A DNA stretch of 64,000 nucleotides, from NCBI GenBank assembly GCA_020637365.1, contig JACJWE010000003.1, positions 248,001-312,000 of the forward strand, written 5' to 3'. The notes beneath the pieces are model-generated. The model saw only the letters and a program-made list of their open reading frames with translations. It had not been told where the DNA came from and ran no database searches. Numbering within the stretch: the first letter of the stretch is position 1; the number at the start of each line of letters is the position of its first letter. Below, in pieces: positions 36,280 to 45,161 of this stretch. A program made the translations under genes and the position numbers. Source of the stretch: Acidimicrobiia bacterium. GTDB taxonomy: Bacteria > Actinomycetota > Acidimicrobiia > IMCC26256 > JAGNEX01.

Positions 36280-37068
36280 ATGGCGACGAAACGCAGAGCC
36301 CTCTCGAAGGCCACCTACGAGTCGGAAATGGCTGTCCTTCAGCGAGAGCTGGTCAAGCTGCAAGCCTGGATCGAACACGAAAAGCTGAAGGTCTGCGTCC
36401 TATTTGAAGGCAGGGACGCGGCTGGCAAAGGCGGCACGATCAAGCGAATCGTTGAACGCACGAATCCGCGAACGGTACGGATAGTTGCACTCGGCACGCC
36501 CACCGAACGTGAAAAGACCCAGTGGTACTTCCAGCGATATGTCCCCCATCTTCCAGCGGGTGGCGAAATGGTTCTCTTCGACCGATCCTGGTACAACCGC
36601 GCCGGGGTCGAACATGTCATGGGGTTCTGCACCGAGGAGGAGTACCACGAGTTTCTGCGCTCGACTCCTGAGTTCGAAAACATGCTCATCCGCTCGGGGA
36701 TGATCCTGATCAAGTACTGGTTCTCAGTCAGCGATGCCGAGCAAGAACGACGTTTCGTCAAGCGCATCCAGAACCCGGAACGACGCTGGAAGCTCTCTGC
36801 TATGGACCTGCAATCACGCGCCCATTGGTTGGATTATTCCCGCGCCAAAGACCGGATGTTCCACCACACCGATACCAAACTCTCACCATGGTGGGTCGTC
36901 GAAGCCGACGACAAGAAGCGCGCCCGCCTCAACTGCATCAGTCACCTGCTGAGCGTGATCCCCTACGAGGACCTGACATCGCGGGAGATCGAACTACCGC
37001 CCCGGCAGCCCGGTGAGTATCTGCGACCACCGTTCGACGAGCAGTCGATGGTGCCCGAACGTTTCTAA
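36280..37068 (+). CDS. ppk2: Polyphosphate kinase 2, copy 2
   Basis: 262 residues from the ATG at 36280 (GAGGAA upstream). Core motifs: FEGRDAAGKGGTIKRIVERTNP, GGEMVLFDRSWYNRAGVEHVMGFC, KRIQNPERRWKLSAMDLQSRAHW. It lacks the N-terminal extension of copy 1 and differs throughout, so the pair is an old duplication with probably distinct nucleotide preferences (GDP versus ADP, or NDP versus NMP; not decidable here). Tandem PPK2 genes suggest heavy use of polyphosphate as an energy or phosphate store. Confidence 0.92.
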   Translation: MATKRRALSKATYESEMAVLQRELVKLQAWIEHEKLKVCVLFEGRDAAGKGGTIKRIVERTNPRTVRIVALGTPTEREKTQWYFQRYVPHLPAGGEMVLFDRSWYNRAGVEHVMGFCTEEEYHEFLRSTPEFENMLIRSGMILIKYWFSVSDAEQERRFVKRIQNPERRWKLSAMDLQSRAHWLDYSRAKDRMFHHTDTKLSPWWVVEADDKKRARLNCISHLLSVIPYEDLTSREIELPPRQPGEYLRPPFDEQSMVPERF

Positions 37069-37254
37069 TCCGACTCTCGCAGGGTCGAGCAATATGACGA
37101 GCCGCGAGCCAGCACGGCATTGAAGATGCGGTAAACGCCGTCCAGGGCAAAAGGAGCTTCTTGGCGGAACGCCAGGATTCAGCGGATACTCCTGGGTTGA
37201 TCGGCACTCTCGTCACCCCTCCGGACGATCGTAAACAAGCGCCCGGACGGCATC

Positions 37255-37632
37255 TCAGTCACCGTGGGTCACTGTGAAGGGTGCCTTGATTCCGTCACCG
37301 GTCATTCCCGGTTTACATGACGTGAAGTAGTCACCCTCGCTCGCGGTGACGACCATCTTTCGCTCGAGACCCGGGCCGATGTTTTCAACCTCGCCGACGA
37401 TTTGCTGTTCGTCCGAACCCAACAGATAGAACTCGGTCGGCTTGTCACCCTCGTTGCTGACGTTGAATGTCAACGTGCCACTCGGCGCTTCTTCGACCGA
37501 CACGATGCATTCATCATTGGTCGACGTGACTTCGATGGCATCGCCGCTCGCCGAGTCGTTGTCGGTGCATGCGGTGAATGCGCCCGCCGCAAGAACGGCA
37601 GTGCAGAGCGAAACAAGGCGTTGGGTTTTCAT
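37255..37632 (-). CDS. EfeO-type cupredoxin lipoprotein without peptidase domain
   Basis: 125 residues: signal peptide, lipobox FTAC, then a single cupredoxin-like domain IEVTSTNDECIVSVEEAPSGTLTFNVSNEGDKPTEFYLL ... VENIGPGLERKMVVTASEGDYFTSCKPGMTGDGIKAPFTV. This is the N-terminal domain of EfeO, the Fe-binding partner of EfeU; the M75 (imelysin) domain of normal EfeO is absent. Two Cys near each end of the domain may pair or bind metal. It lies 57 bp after the efeU gene on the same strand, so the two form a reduced EfeUO iron (or copper/iron) uptake module. Confidence 0.85.
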   Translation of the reverse strand: MKTQRLVSLCTAVLAAGAFTACTDNDSASGDAIEVTSTNDECIVSVEEAPSGTLTFNVSNEGDKPTEFYLLGSDEQQIVGEVENIGPGLERKMVVTASEGDYFTSCKPGMTGDGIKAPFTVTHGD

Positions 37633-37689
37633 AGGTGGTCCTTTCGGAAAGGCAAGGTGCAGCTAGAGCCAGTAGCGCCAGCACGACGC

Positions 37690-38556
37690 CTATACGGGTG
37701 CGCCCCGGTTGGCGGGTACTGCCGTCATGGCAGAAGAGCTCGACCCTGGGTCGTTGGCACGGCGAACGGTGCGGGAGAACATCGGCAAGACGACCGCCAG
37801 GTAGCTGAGCCAAACGGTCAGCTCAAGCCAGGTCGTCGCGGGCGAGAAGTTGAGCGTGCCTTTGAGCAGCGTGCCGTACCAACTCGACGGGGGAATCTGC
37901 TCGCTGACGTCAAAGGCGAGCGAGTTGAGTCCCGGCAGAACTCCGGCCTCTTGGAGGTCGTGAATGCCGTAGGCCAGGACCCCGGCAGCGACAAAGATGA
38001 GCAGTACCGCCGTCCAGGTAAAGAACTTGCCCAAGTCGAGCCGGACCGCACCTTTGGTGATGGCGAATCCAAGTGCGATAGCGACGGCGAGCCCGAGCAC
38101 AGCGCCGAGCAACGGATCGGTCGACTCTCCCGCCGCTTTGGCACCCGCCCAGAGAAACAGGGCGGTTTCGAGGCCCTCACGCCCGACTGCCAAAACCGCC
38201 ATGACCATGACCGATGTCGGGCCAGCCGCCGCCGCGAGATCGAGTTTGTGCTGCAGTTCACCGCGGAGCGTTCGCGCTGTTCGGGCCATCCAAAAGATCA
38301 TCCACGTGATCAAGCCAACCGCGAGGATGGACAGGACACCGCCCAGTGCTTCTTGCGCTTCGAACGACAAACCGCGCGGGCCATAGGTGAGCAGTGCGCC
38401 GAACCCGAGCGAAATCGCCACGGCGAGCGCCACGCCGTACCAGACCCATCTCAGAAGGTCACGACGGTCCGTACGGATGAGATATGCCACGAGAATGCCG
38501 ACCACTAACGCGGCCTCAAGGCCTTCTCGCAGCCCGATGAGAAAGTTGGCCATCAC
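37690..38556 (-). CDS. efeU: EfeU/FTR1-family iron permease
   Basis: 288 residues, seven membrane helices. Both FTR1 motifs are present: LIGLREGLEAALVVGILVAYL in helix 1 and AVGREGLETALFLWAG in helix 4, whose Glu and Arg residues carry Fe. The start is GTG-ATG at 38556/38553. Takes up Fe(III)/Fe(II) under low iron in the EfeUOB system; here the partner is the short EfeO-like protein downstream, and no EfeB peroxidase is in the window. I looked for an IdeR/DtxR box upstream and found none convincing. Confidence 0.92.
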   Translation of the reverse strand: MMANFLIGLREGLEAALVVGILVAYLIRTDRRDLLRWVWYGVALAVAISLGFGALLTYGPRGLSFEAQEALGGVLSILAVGLITWMIFWMARTARTLRGELQHKLDLAAAAGPTSVMVMAVLAVGREGLETALFLWAGAKAAGESTDPLLGAVLGLAVAIALGFAITKGAVRLDLGKFFTWTAVLLIFVAAGVLAYGIHDLQEAGVLPGLNSLAFDVSEQIPPSSWYGTLLKGTLNFSPATTWLELTVWLSYLAVVLPMFSRTVRRANDPGSSSSAMTAVPANRGAPV

Positions 38557-38683
38557 GGTGGTGAAGGCTACGCGTCTCCCAAATTGTTAAGCAAGCCGAA
38601 CGTCGGACGAGCAGCTGACTTGCACGCGCTCATCAGGGCGTGGGGAGCTCCACGCGGCGAGCGAGGTTTTCGACGGTCCGTCC

Positions 38684-40588
38684 CTATTCGACGATGCCCG
38701 CCGACCGAAGCCAGGCGACGACCTGTTCTGCCGCTGCCTCAGCATCGAGTTCGGTCGTGTCGATCCGCACCTCTGGATCTCAGGGCGCTTCGTAGGGAGA
38801 GTCGATGCCGGTGAAATTGGGCAGACGTCCCGCACGCGCTTTTCGATACAGACCTTTGACGTCGCGTTCCTCAGCGACGGCGAGCGGCGTGTCCACAAAG
38901 ACCTCGCAGAAGCGGCCCTCGGGAATGATCGATCGCGCCATTTGACGTTCTGACCGGAAGGGCGAGATGAACGACACGGCGACGACGAGGCCCGCGTCGA
39001 ACATGAGCTTGCTCACCTCCGCGACGCGACGGATGTTCTCGACCCGGTCCTGTTCGGTGAAGCCCAGGTCTTTGTTGAGACCGTGACGCACGTTGTCGCC
39101 GTCCAACAACGTCGTGTGAACGCCGTCGCCATGCAGGCGCTTCTCGACCAGGTTCGCGATGGTCGACTTTCCGGCTCCCGACAGCCCCGTGAACCACAGC
39201 ACTGCGGGACCGTGACCTTTCAGGCGAGCATGTGCTTGCGCGTCGACTTCAAGGGACTGCCAATGCACGTTCTGACTGCGGCGCAGCGCAAAGTGCAGGA
39301 GTCCGGCACCCAGGGTTGCGTTGGTGAGCCGATCGATAATGATGAACCCACCGGTGTCCCGGTTCTCGTCATAGGGATCGAACGCGACCGGCCGGTCAAA
39401 GGTGATGTTGGCGACCCCGATCTCGTTGAGCTCAAGAGATTTGGCCGCAATGTGATCGAGCGTGTTGACGTTGACGCGGTATTTGGGGGTGTCGATCGTC
39501 GCGCCGACGGTTCGCGTACCGATCTTGACCAGGTAGCGGCGTCTTGGAACCATCTTGTGCTCGTGCATCCAGATGATGTGCGCCTCGAACTGGTCCGCGA
39601 CCTCGGGCGGGCGGTCTGCCGCTGCCAGTACGTCGCCACGGCTGACGTCGATTTCGTCCGCCAAACAGATCGTGACGGCCTGTCCTTCGATCGCCGAGTC
39701 GAGTTCGGTCTCGCCCAGAACGATGCGGGACACGTTGGTCGTTTGACCGCCAGGAAGCACCCGGACCTTGTCACCCAGGCTCACGTCGCCGCCGACGACA
39801 GTCCCCGAAAAGCCGCGGAAGTTGAGGTCGGGCCGGTTTACCCATTGGACCGGAAAACGGAACGGTCGCTCCCCCGCCGGGCCGTCCACCTCGACTGTTT
39901 CAAGGTACGGAATCAACGATGGTCCGCTATACCACGGCGTATTCGCGCTGCGCTCGAGCAGATTGTCGCCCTTCAGCGCAGACATCGGGATACACACGAC
40001 GTTGGCAATACCGATCTGCTCGGCGAACGCGCGGTAGTCGGCTTCGATGCGGTCAAAGACCTCTTGTGAGTAGTGGACGAGGTCCAACTTGTTGACGGCG
40101 ACGACGACGTGCCCGATGCCGAGCAGCGCCACCAGATAGGAATGCCGACGGGTTTGGGTCAGCACTCCCTTGCGGGCGTCGATCATGACCACGGCGAGGT
40201 CCGCCGTGGAGGCACCCGTGACCATGTTGCGCGTGTACTGCTCATGACCGGGGGTGTCAGCGACGATGAACTTTCGCTTCTCGGTTGAGAAGTACCGGTA
40301 CGCGACGTCGATCGTGATGCCTTGTTCGCGTTCGGCCTCAAGGCCGTCGAGCAACAACGCAAAGTCGAGGTCACCGCCCTGGGTACCGACCTTGCGCGAG
40401 TCGACGTGCAGCGCTGCCAACTGATCTTCGAAGACGAGCTTCGTTTCGTACAGCAGCCGGCCGATCAAAGTGGATTTGCCATCGTCGACGCTGCCGCATG
40501 TGATGAAGCGCAACAGCGACTTGTTCTCATGCGCGGTGAGATAGGCCTCGATGTCGGATTCGAGCAGGGCGTCGGTCGTGTGAGCCAT
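38684..40588 (-). CDS. cysNC: Bifunctional sulfate adenylyltransferase subunit 1 / APS kinase, with in-frame TGA
   Basis: Starts at the ATG 40588, overlapping the cysD stop by one base (TAATG). The CysN GTPase: GSVDDGKSTLIGRLLYE (residues 32-48), DTPGHEQYTRNM, NKLDLV, then the EF-Tu-like barrels. The CysC APS kinase begins around residue 450 with GLSGAGKSTIANLVEKRL. The frame ends at a TGA (38782-38780) straight after FTGIDSPYEAP. The same frame then continues for 31 codons, DPEVRIDTTELDAEAAAEQV...LRSAGIVE, to TAG at 38684; that tail matches the normal CysC C-terminus (YEAPE.PE...). So the TGA is a point nonsense change, a sequence error, or a read-through site. Makes APS then PAPS. Confidence 0.88.
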
Positions 40589-41505
40589 TAGAAGTAGCCC
40601 TCCTGCTTCTTCTTTTCCATCGAACCCGAAGCGTCGTGGTCGATCGTGCGGCCTTGCCGTTCCGAAGTGGCCGTCAACAAGGTCTCTTGAATGACTTCGG
40701 TGAGGGTGTCTGCGGTGCTTTCGACCGCGCCGGTCAACGGGTAACAGCCCAAGGTGCGGAACCGAACGCTGCGCATCTCGGGGACTTCGCCGTCGAGCAG
40801 CGGAAAGCGGTCGTCGTCGACCATCAGCAGCGTTCCATCCCGTTCCACGACCGGGCGTGGCGCTGCCAGATAGAGGGGAACCATCGGAATGTTTTCGCGG
40901 TGGATATAGAGCCACACATCGAGTTCGGTCCAGTTGGAAATGGGGAACACACGAACCGATTCACCCGGGGCTTTTCGGGCGTTATAGAGCCGCCACAGCT
41001 CGGGGCGTTGCTGTTTAGGGTCCCACCGGTGCTGCGCAGAGCGGATCGAAAAGATGCGTTCTTTGGCACGCGATTTCTCTTCGTCGCGTCGGGCTCCGCC
41101 GAACGCACAGTCAAAACCCCAGTTGTCGAGCGCCTGTTTGAGACCCTCGGTTTTCCACATGTCGGTGTGCACCGACGAACCGTGTTCGAAGGGGTTGATC
41201 CCCAACCGCTCGGCCTCGGGATTGCGCCAGATCAGAAGCTCCATCCCAGACTCGGTGGCCATCCGATCACGGAACGCATACATATCGGAGAACTTGAACG
41301 TGGTGTCGACATGAAGCAGCGGGAATGGTGGTGGCGACGGAGCGAACGCCTTACGCGCCAGGTGCAACATCACCCCGCTGTCCTTGCCGACGGAGTACAG
41401 CATGACCGGCCGTTCAGATTCGGCGACGGCTTCACGAATGATGTGGATGCTTTCGGCTTCGAGCCGTTCGAGGTGGCTCAACCCGTCTGTCATCGTGGTC
41501 CCCAT
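40588..41505 (-). CDS. cysD: Sulfate adenylyltransferase subunit 2
   Basis: 305 residues from the ATG at 41505, chosen for AAGGAAGG seven bases upstream; the frame is open to an earlier start at 41532. LSHLERLEAESIHIIREAVAESERPVMLYSVGKDSGVMLHLARKAF holds the ATP-pyrophosphatase SGGKDS-like loop (SVGKDS). FPLLHVDTTFKFSDMYAFRD, FDCAFGGARRDEEKSRAKERIFSIR and NWTELDVWLYIHRENIPMVPLY complete the family. With the GTPase CysN it forms ATP sulfurylase. First gene of a cysD-cysNC operon, coupled by a TAATG overlap. Confidence 0.95.
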   Translation of the reverse strand: MGTTMTDGLSHLERLEAESIHIIREAVAESERPVMLYSVGKDSGVMLHLARKAFAPSPPPFPLLHVDTTFKFSDMYAFRDRMATESGMELLIWRNPEAERLGINPFEHGSSVHTDMWKTEGLKQALDNWGFDCAFGGARRDEEKSRAKERIFSIRSAQHRWDPKQQRPELWRLYNARKAPGESVRVFPISNWTELDVWLYIHRENIPMVPLYLAAPRPVVERDGTLLMVDDDRFPLLDGEVPEMRSVRFRTLGCYPLTGAVESTADTLTEVIQETLLTATSERQGRTIDHDASGSMEKKKQEGYF

Positions 41506-41820
41506 CGGGATCCTTCCTTGCCGGAACGACACGTATTCGGTCCACTACCGCGACCGAACCGGCCTAGCAGATCGCGTACATCCGCGGTTTGACGGCGGTG
41601 GCATGAAACAGGCCGACGACACTATCGACCGTGCTGGAGAACCCATTCACCGACTTCCCAACTCCAAGATCAACGTTGCGTTGTCGCGCCCGTCGATAGA
41701 CGACGCCGCCTCAGCGTTCCATCGACCGCACACCGGACCAACTTGAGGGATCGATCAGCGGCTTCGACGCCGAACAGCAACGATTGCATCCAGCATCTTA
41801 CAACTTGTAAGTTGCTCACC
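41506..41820. other. Divergent intergenic region, cysD / TetR
   Basis: 315 bp between the divergent starts. Holds the TetR operator next to the TetR start; I did not recognise a cysD promoter or a SAM- or cysteine-related riboswitch. No gene supported. Confidence 0.4.
41797..41811. promoter_or_regulatory. Candidate TetR operator
   Basis: Perfect inverted repeat CTTACAA-c-TTGTAAG ending ten bases before the TetR ATG. A symmetric site in this position suggests autoregulation of the TetR-DUF1214-sulfotransferase operon. Confidence 0.65.
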
Positions 41821-42594
41821 ATGCCTTCGCAAGCGCGCCGCAGAATGTCGAACGAAGCACGACGGGAACAGTTGCTCGACCTGTGCGCTGACATCGTTGA
41901 CCGCGAAGGCTTCGGCGCCGTGTCGATCGATGACGTGGCTCGGAGCGCGGGCGTTACACGGACCGTGCTCTATCAACAATTTGGCGGCCTGGACGGCATG
42001 CTCGAAGCGCTGGTGACACGTTCGACCGAACGCGTTGCCGAGACGCTCGAGCAAGTGACCTCGAGTGATGCCCCGACGCTCAGCGACGCAATGTCGACGG
42101 TGTTGGAGGCTGTTGACGCCGACCCAAAGACATGGCGGATGTTCCTCATCGCGGCCCACGTCGGACCCCCTAGCCTGACCGAAAACCTGGAAACCGGTCG
42201 ATCGCTCATCCGCGGTCGCAACGAATCGGCGATCGCTCACCGCCGCACAGGCGGCGCGGCGTCTGGACAGACCGATCACGGGTTAACCGCCAGGATGCTC
42301 CAGGCGATGGCGGACGAGATGGTCAGACTCCACCTTGCCGATCCCGATACCTACACATCGCGACGCTTGATCGACCAGGTGGCCTGGCTGGAGCACCAGC
42401 TCTTCGCCGAACCTGCACCACTAACAGCATCCGACGACGCTCAGACCGCCGCGGCGAACCCTGCCGACGCCAGGGCGAACCCCGCCGACGCGTGGAAAGC
42501 GTTCGTCGCTGGTCTCACCGACGCGGGCGACCAGCTCAGCCACATAGTCACGGGAGCGGACGCAAACGAACAGGCCGGCGCGTTCGCGCCCTGA
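41821..42594 (+). CDS. TetR-family regulator, possibly fused to the DUF1214 protein
   Basis: 257 residues. HTH: RREQLLDLCADIVDREGFGAVSIDDVARSAGVTRTVLYQQFGGLDGMLEALV; helical ligand domain to about residue 200. The last ~55 residues are not TetR-like: a linker with the duplicated word NPADARANPADA and then AWKAFVAGLTDAGDQLSHIV, which resembles the N-terminus of DUF1214 proteins. The next frame, ALIRGLSNQLGRF..., continues it after a one-base shift near 42585. So either a TetR-DUF1214 fusion broken by one base or two abutting genes. A perfect palindrome precedes the ATG. Confidence 0.8.
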   Translation: MPSQARRRMSNEARREQLLDLCADIVDREGFGAVSIDDVARSAGVTRTVLYQQFGGLDGMLEALVTRSTERVAETLEQVTSSDAPTLSDAMSTVLEAVDADPKTWRMFLIAAHVGPPSLTENLETGRSLIRGRNESAIAHRRTGGAASGQTDHGLTARMLQAMADEMVRLHLADPDTYTSRRLIDQVAWLEHQLFAEPAPLTASDDAQTAAANPADARANPADAWKAFVAGLTDAGDQLSHIVTGADANEQAGAFAP

Positions 42595-43769
42595 TACGAG
42601 GACTGAGCAATCAACTCGGCCGCTTTGAAGGCGACACAGGGATCGCCCCTGAGCTCACAGCGTTCAATGGTTGGCGACACAAGATGTTGATGGACAACCC
42701 CGACTTTCGCTACTGGGTCGCAGACATCGACGGGAGACGTAGATATCGGGTAACCGGCTCATTGGGCGACGCCGTATACCAGTCGATCACCGCGTACTCC
42801 TCGGCAGGTTCCGGCGGGTTAGATGCGAACGCGCAGGCACGGATCGACAGCGACTCGATGACCCTGGGCACGGACGGAGGTTTTGTCGTGACGTTGTCGG
42901 CCGAGCCGCCCGACGACGGCACAGATTGGCTCGTGCTCCCCGAAGGAGCGAACACCCTGTGGGTTCGGCAGTTTCATGCCGCCAGCGAAACGACCGTCCC
43001 CGAACCGCCCGACCCGCAAGCGACCGACCCCGAGACGTTCGGCAAACCTGGCTCTTCTGGCTCTTCTGGCGCTCCAGCGGGGCAAGGGTGGTGCCGGATC
43101 GAGCCGATCGACGAGACGCCCGTCCCGCCAGCGATCGATGTTGCCCGCTTCAATCGGCGACTCCGTCGGCTTGGTTCTGGCATGTCGATGTTGCCTGCGG
43201 TGTGGCGGGCATCGACAAAAGCTGACCGGGCCGAGCCCAATACGATTCGTCACTGGACCGCCATGACCGGTGGCGCGGCGTTCACCGAGCCAGGCATTCG
43301 GTATCTCCGCGGATCGTGGCTGCTCAGCGACGACGAAGCACTGGTGATCGATGGGATCCTGCCTCCCTGCCGGTACTGGAACGCGGTGTTGTACTCGCGT
43401 TGGCTCAACTCACTTGACTACCGGCACCGGCCGGTCAGCATGAGCGGCGTCGGCACCCGCGACCGGTCAAGCACTGCCCGGCAACGCCCGGTGGCGGCAC
43501 CAGACGTCAGCCCACAGACCGGACCAGGCGACCGCTACCGGATCGTCCTGGCAGCTCAAGATCCCCGCATCGACACAGCCCACTGGCTCGATACCGAAGG
43601 TCGGCCATGTGGGCTGTTCGTCTTTCGGTTTCTTCAGCCAGAGACAGAGCCGCTGTTGCCCACCGTCGAGGTTCACAAGATCGATCGACTCCGCGATCGC
43701 CACGTGCATTTCGGTGTGTCCGGCCATGTTGAGCCAGAGGGTCCTTCAACGCAGCGCGGGAGGATATGA
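42588..43769 (+). CDS. DUF1214-domain protein (N-terminus lies in the preceding frame)
   Basis: About 393 codons to the stop at 43769, with no good start codon or ribosome site of its own; the frame opens upstream inside the TetR gene. GWRHKMLMDNPDFRYWVADIDGRRRYRVTGSLGDAVYQSITAY is the first half of the DUF1214-associated region, and LPPCRYWNAVLYSRWLNSLDYRHRPVS, GDRYRIVLAAQDP and HWLDTEGRPCGLFVFRFLQPE are the typical DUF1214 block. Function is unknown; homologues often sit beside sulfotransferases and lipid genes in actinobacteria. Its stop overlaps the sulfotransferase start by four bases (ATGA). Confidence 0.78.
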   Translation, partial: ALIRGLSNQLGRFEGDTGIAPELTAFNGWRHKMLMDNPDFRYWVADIDGRRRYRVTGSLGDAVYQSITAYSSAGSGGLDANAQARIDSDSMTLGTDGGFVVTLSAEPPDDGTDWLVLPEGANTLWVRQFHAASETTVPEPPDPQATDPETFGKPGSSGSSGAPAGQGWCRIEPIDETPVPPAIDVARFNRRLRRLGSGMSMLPAVWRASTKADRAEPNTIRHWTAMTGGAAFTEPGIRYLRGSWLLSDDEALVIDGILPPCRYWNAVLYSRWLNSLDYRHRPVSMSGVGTRDRSSTARQRPVAAPDVSPQTGPGDRYRIVLAAQDPRIDTAHWLDTEGRPCGLFVFRFLQPETEPLLPTVEVHKIDRLRDRHVHFGVSGHVEPEGPSTQRGRI

Positions 43770-44995
43770 CGATGTGGCAACCGGCGCCCCGGACCAAGCT
43801 CGCCGCCGCGGCATATGAAGCCGCCGAAGCGGACCGCATCGCTCGACCCGACCGCTACCGGTTAGAGGCCGAGGCCATCGTGGCCGCTGCAACTGCTCGG
43901 GGCGCGTCGTCCTCTGATTTCTCGCCCGGATGGAGCGAAGCCCTCGACCGTTACCTCGATTCAGCGGCGGTCGACGGTCACCTCAACGCCCTGGGCACGG
44001 CGATGGTTGCACGCACGGCCGTCTCTCGGCTACGTGCCGGGGCGGCGATGACCCGGTTCTTGTCGACGCATCGAACGGTTGCCGAAACGCCGATGGCGCC
44101 GCCCATATTCATTACGGGTGGTTGGCGAACCGGTACGACGTTCTTGTTTCGGCTGCTCGCCAGCGACCCACGTCTGCGTGCGCCACTGCCAGCAGAACTC
44201 GCGGCCCCGACGCTGTTTCACGGGGTTGACGATGACCGGAGCGCGACGCTCATTCGTGGCAGTGCCGCCGCGCACGATGGCCTCCATGCGTTGAACCCGC
44301 ATCTGCGCAGTATCCACGATTCGGGCGCTGATCTGCCCGAAGAATGCGGTCTGGGTATGGGCACCGACATGCATAACTGGGCGTTCTCCGCAACGACTCG
44401 GTTGGAGTCGTATTCAGGCTGGCTCGCCGAACAAGACCTCGACCCGACCTATGAGCGCTACAGGTCGGTGCTCCAGACGCTCGACCGGGGCGACGGAAGG
44501 CGTTGGGTCTTAAAGGCCCCGCCTCACATCGCGGAACTTTCCAGTCTGGCCGGAGCGTTTCCGGGTGCCGTGGTCGTGGTGTTGCACCGCGACATCGCCG
44601 AAACCATCACCTCGGGATCGAGCCTGTTCGCCGTGTTTCGATCTACCTACAGCGACCGTGTCGACCCCTTCGATGTGGGCAGGTTCCAGACCGAACAAAC
44701 CGAGCGGTGGCTCACCCGGGCGCAGCGTTTCCGCGAGTCCGCCGCGTTCGAGGACGCGACGGTCCTGGATCTGCCCTACCGATCGCTCGTCGCTGACCCT
44801 GGCGCAGCGTTGAAGAGCATCTACCGTGCAGCCGGGATGGAACAAGTCGCCGACATCGGTGCCTTTGTCGCCTCGTACCACCGGACTCACCCGCGACACG
44901 AACACGGACACCACCGCTATGCACCCGAAGACTTTGGGCTCGATGCGGCGGCCCTTCGTGAACGCTTCGAGCCCTTGACCATGATCGAGCCCTGA
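43766..44995 (+). CDS. PAPS-dependent sulfotransferase
   Basis: 409 residues. After a ~115-residue helical N-terminus comes the 5'-phosphosulfate loop PPIFITGGWRTGTTFLFRLLASDPRLRAP, then the 3'-phosphate segment WVLKAPPHIAELSSLAGAFPGAVVVVLHRDIAETITSGSSLF with its Arg and Ser. RYAPEDFGLDAAALRERF ends the protein. This is the Sulfotransfer_3 family, which sulfates hydroxylated lipids or sugars. Overlaps the DUF1214 stop (ATGA), so the two are coupled. cysD-cysNC, which make its donor PAPS, start on the other strand ~2.2 kb away. Confidence 0.88.
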   Translation: MTMWQPAPRTKLAAAAYEAAEADRIARPDRYRLEAEAIVAAATARGASSSDFSPGWSEALDRYLDSAAVDGHLNALGTAMVARTAVSRLRAGAAMTRFLSTHRTVAETPMAPPIFITGGWRTGTTFLFRLLASDPRLRAPLPAELAAPTLFHGVDDDRSATLIRGSAAAHDGLHALNPHLRSIHDSGADLPEECGLGMGTDMHNWAFSATTRLESYSGWLAEQDLDPTYERYRSVLQTLDRGDGRRWVLKAPPHIAELSSLAGAFPGAVVVVLHRDIAETITSGSSLFAVFRSTYSDRVDPFDVGRFQTEQTERWLTRAQRFRESAAFEDATVLDLPYRSLVADPGAALKSIYRAAGMEQVADIGAFVASYHRTHPRHEHGHHRYAPEDFGLDAAALRERFEPLTMIEP

Positions 44996-45012
44996 ACGCG
45001 CCGGTCCGGTGG

Positions 45013-45041
45013 CCAACCGCGCTCACCTCGGTTGCGCGGTT
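45013..45041. terminator. Hairpin between convergent genes
   Basis: CAACCGCGC and GCGCGGTTG arms about 11 nt apart, just past the sulfotransferase stop and before the convergent lipoprotein gene at 45162. Confidence 0.5.
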
Positions 45042-45161
45042 GCTTGGGGCAGCCGCTTAGGTGGGGACGGACCTGGCTGATGGTCGGTTGCGTGTTTCCC
45101 GCTCATGCAGCTTGCGCTGCGGGCCGCTCGGGGCCACGGCCCGGCCTATCCGCCGGTCCTT

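Noticed and set aside
37402..38508. 368-codon plus-strand open frame
   Set aside because: Antisense to efeU and the EfeO-like gene; Arg/Gln/Glu-rich without a fold pattern.
38557..38683. IdeR/DtxR iron box upstream of efeU
   Set aside because: No sequence close to the 19-bp consensus; GGCTTGCTTAACAATTTGG matches too few positions.
38780..38782. Selenocysteine at the TGA in cysC
   Set aside because: The position is not a redox site in APS kinases and no stem-loop typical of a bacterial SECIS was evident immediately downstream; a mutation or sequence error is simpler.
39083..41592. Plus-strand open frames of 328 and 318 codons
   Set aside because: Antisense to cysNC and cysD; no ribosome site, no family resemblance.
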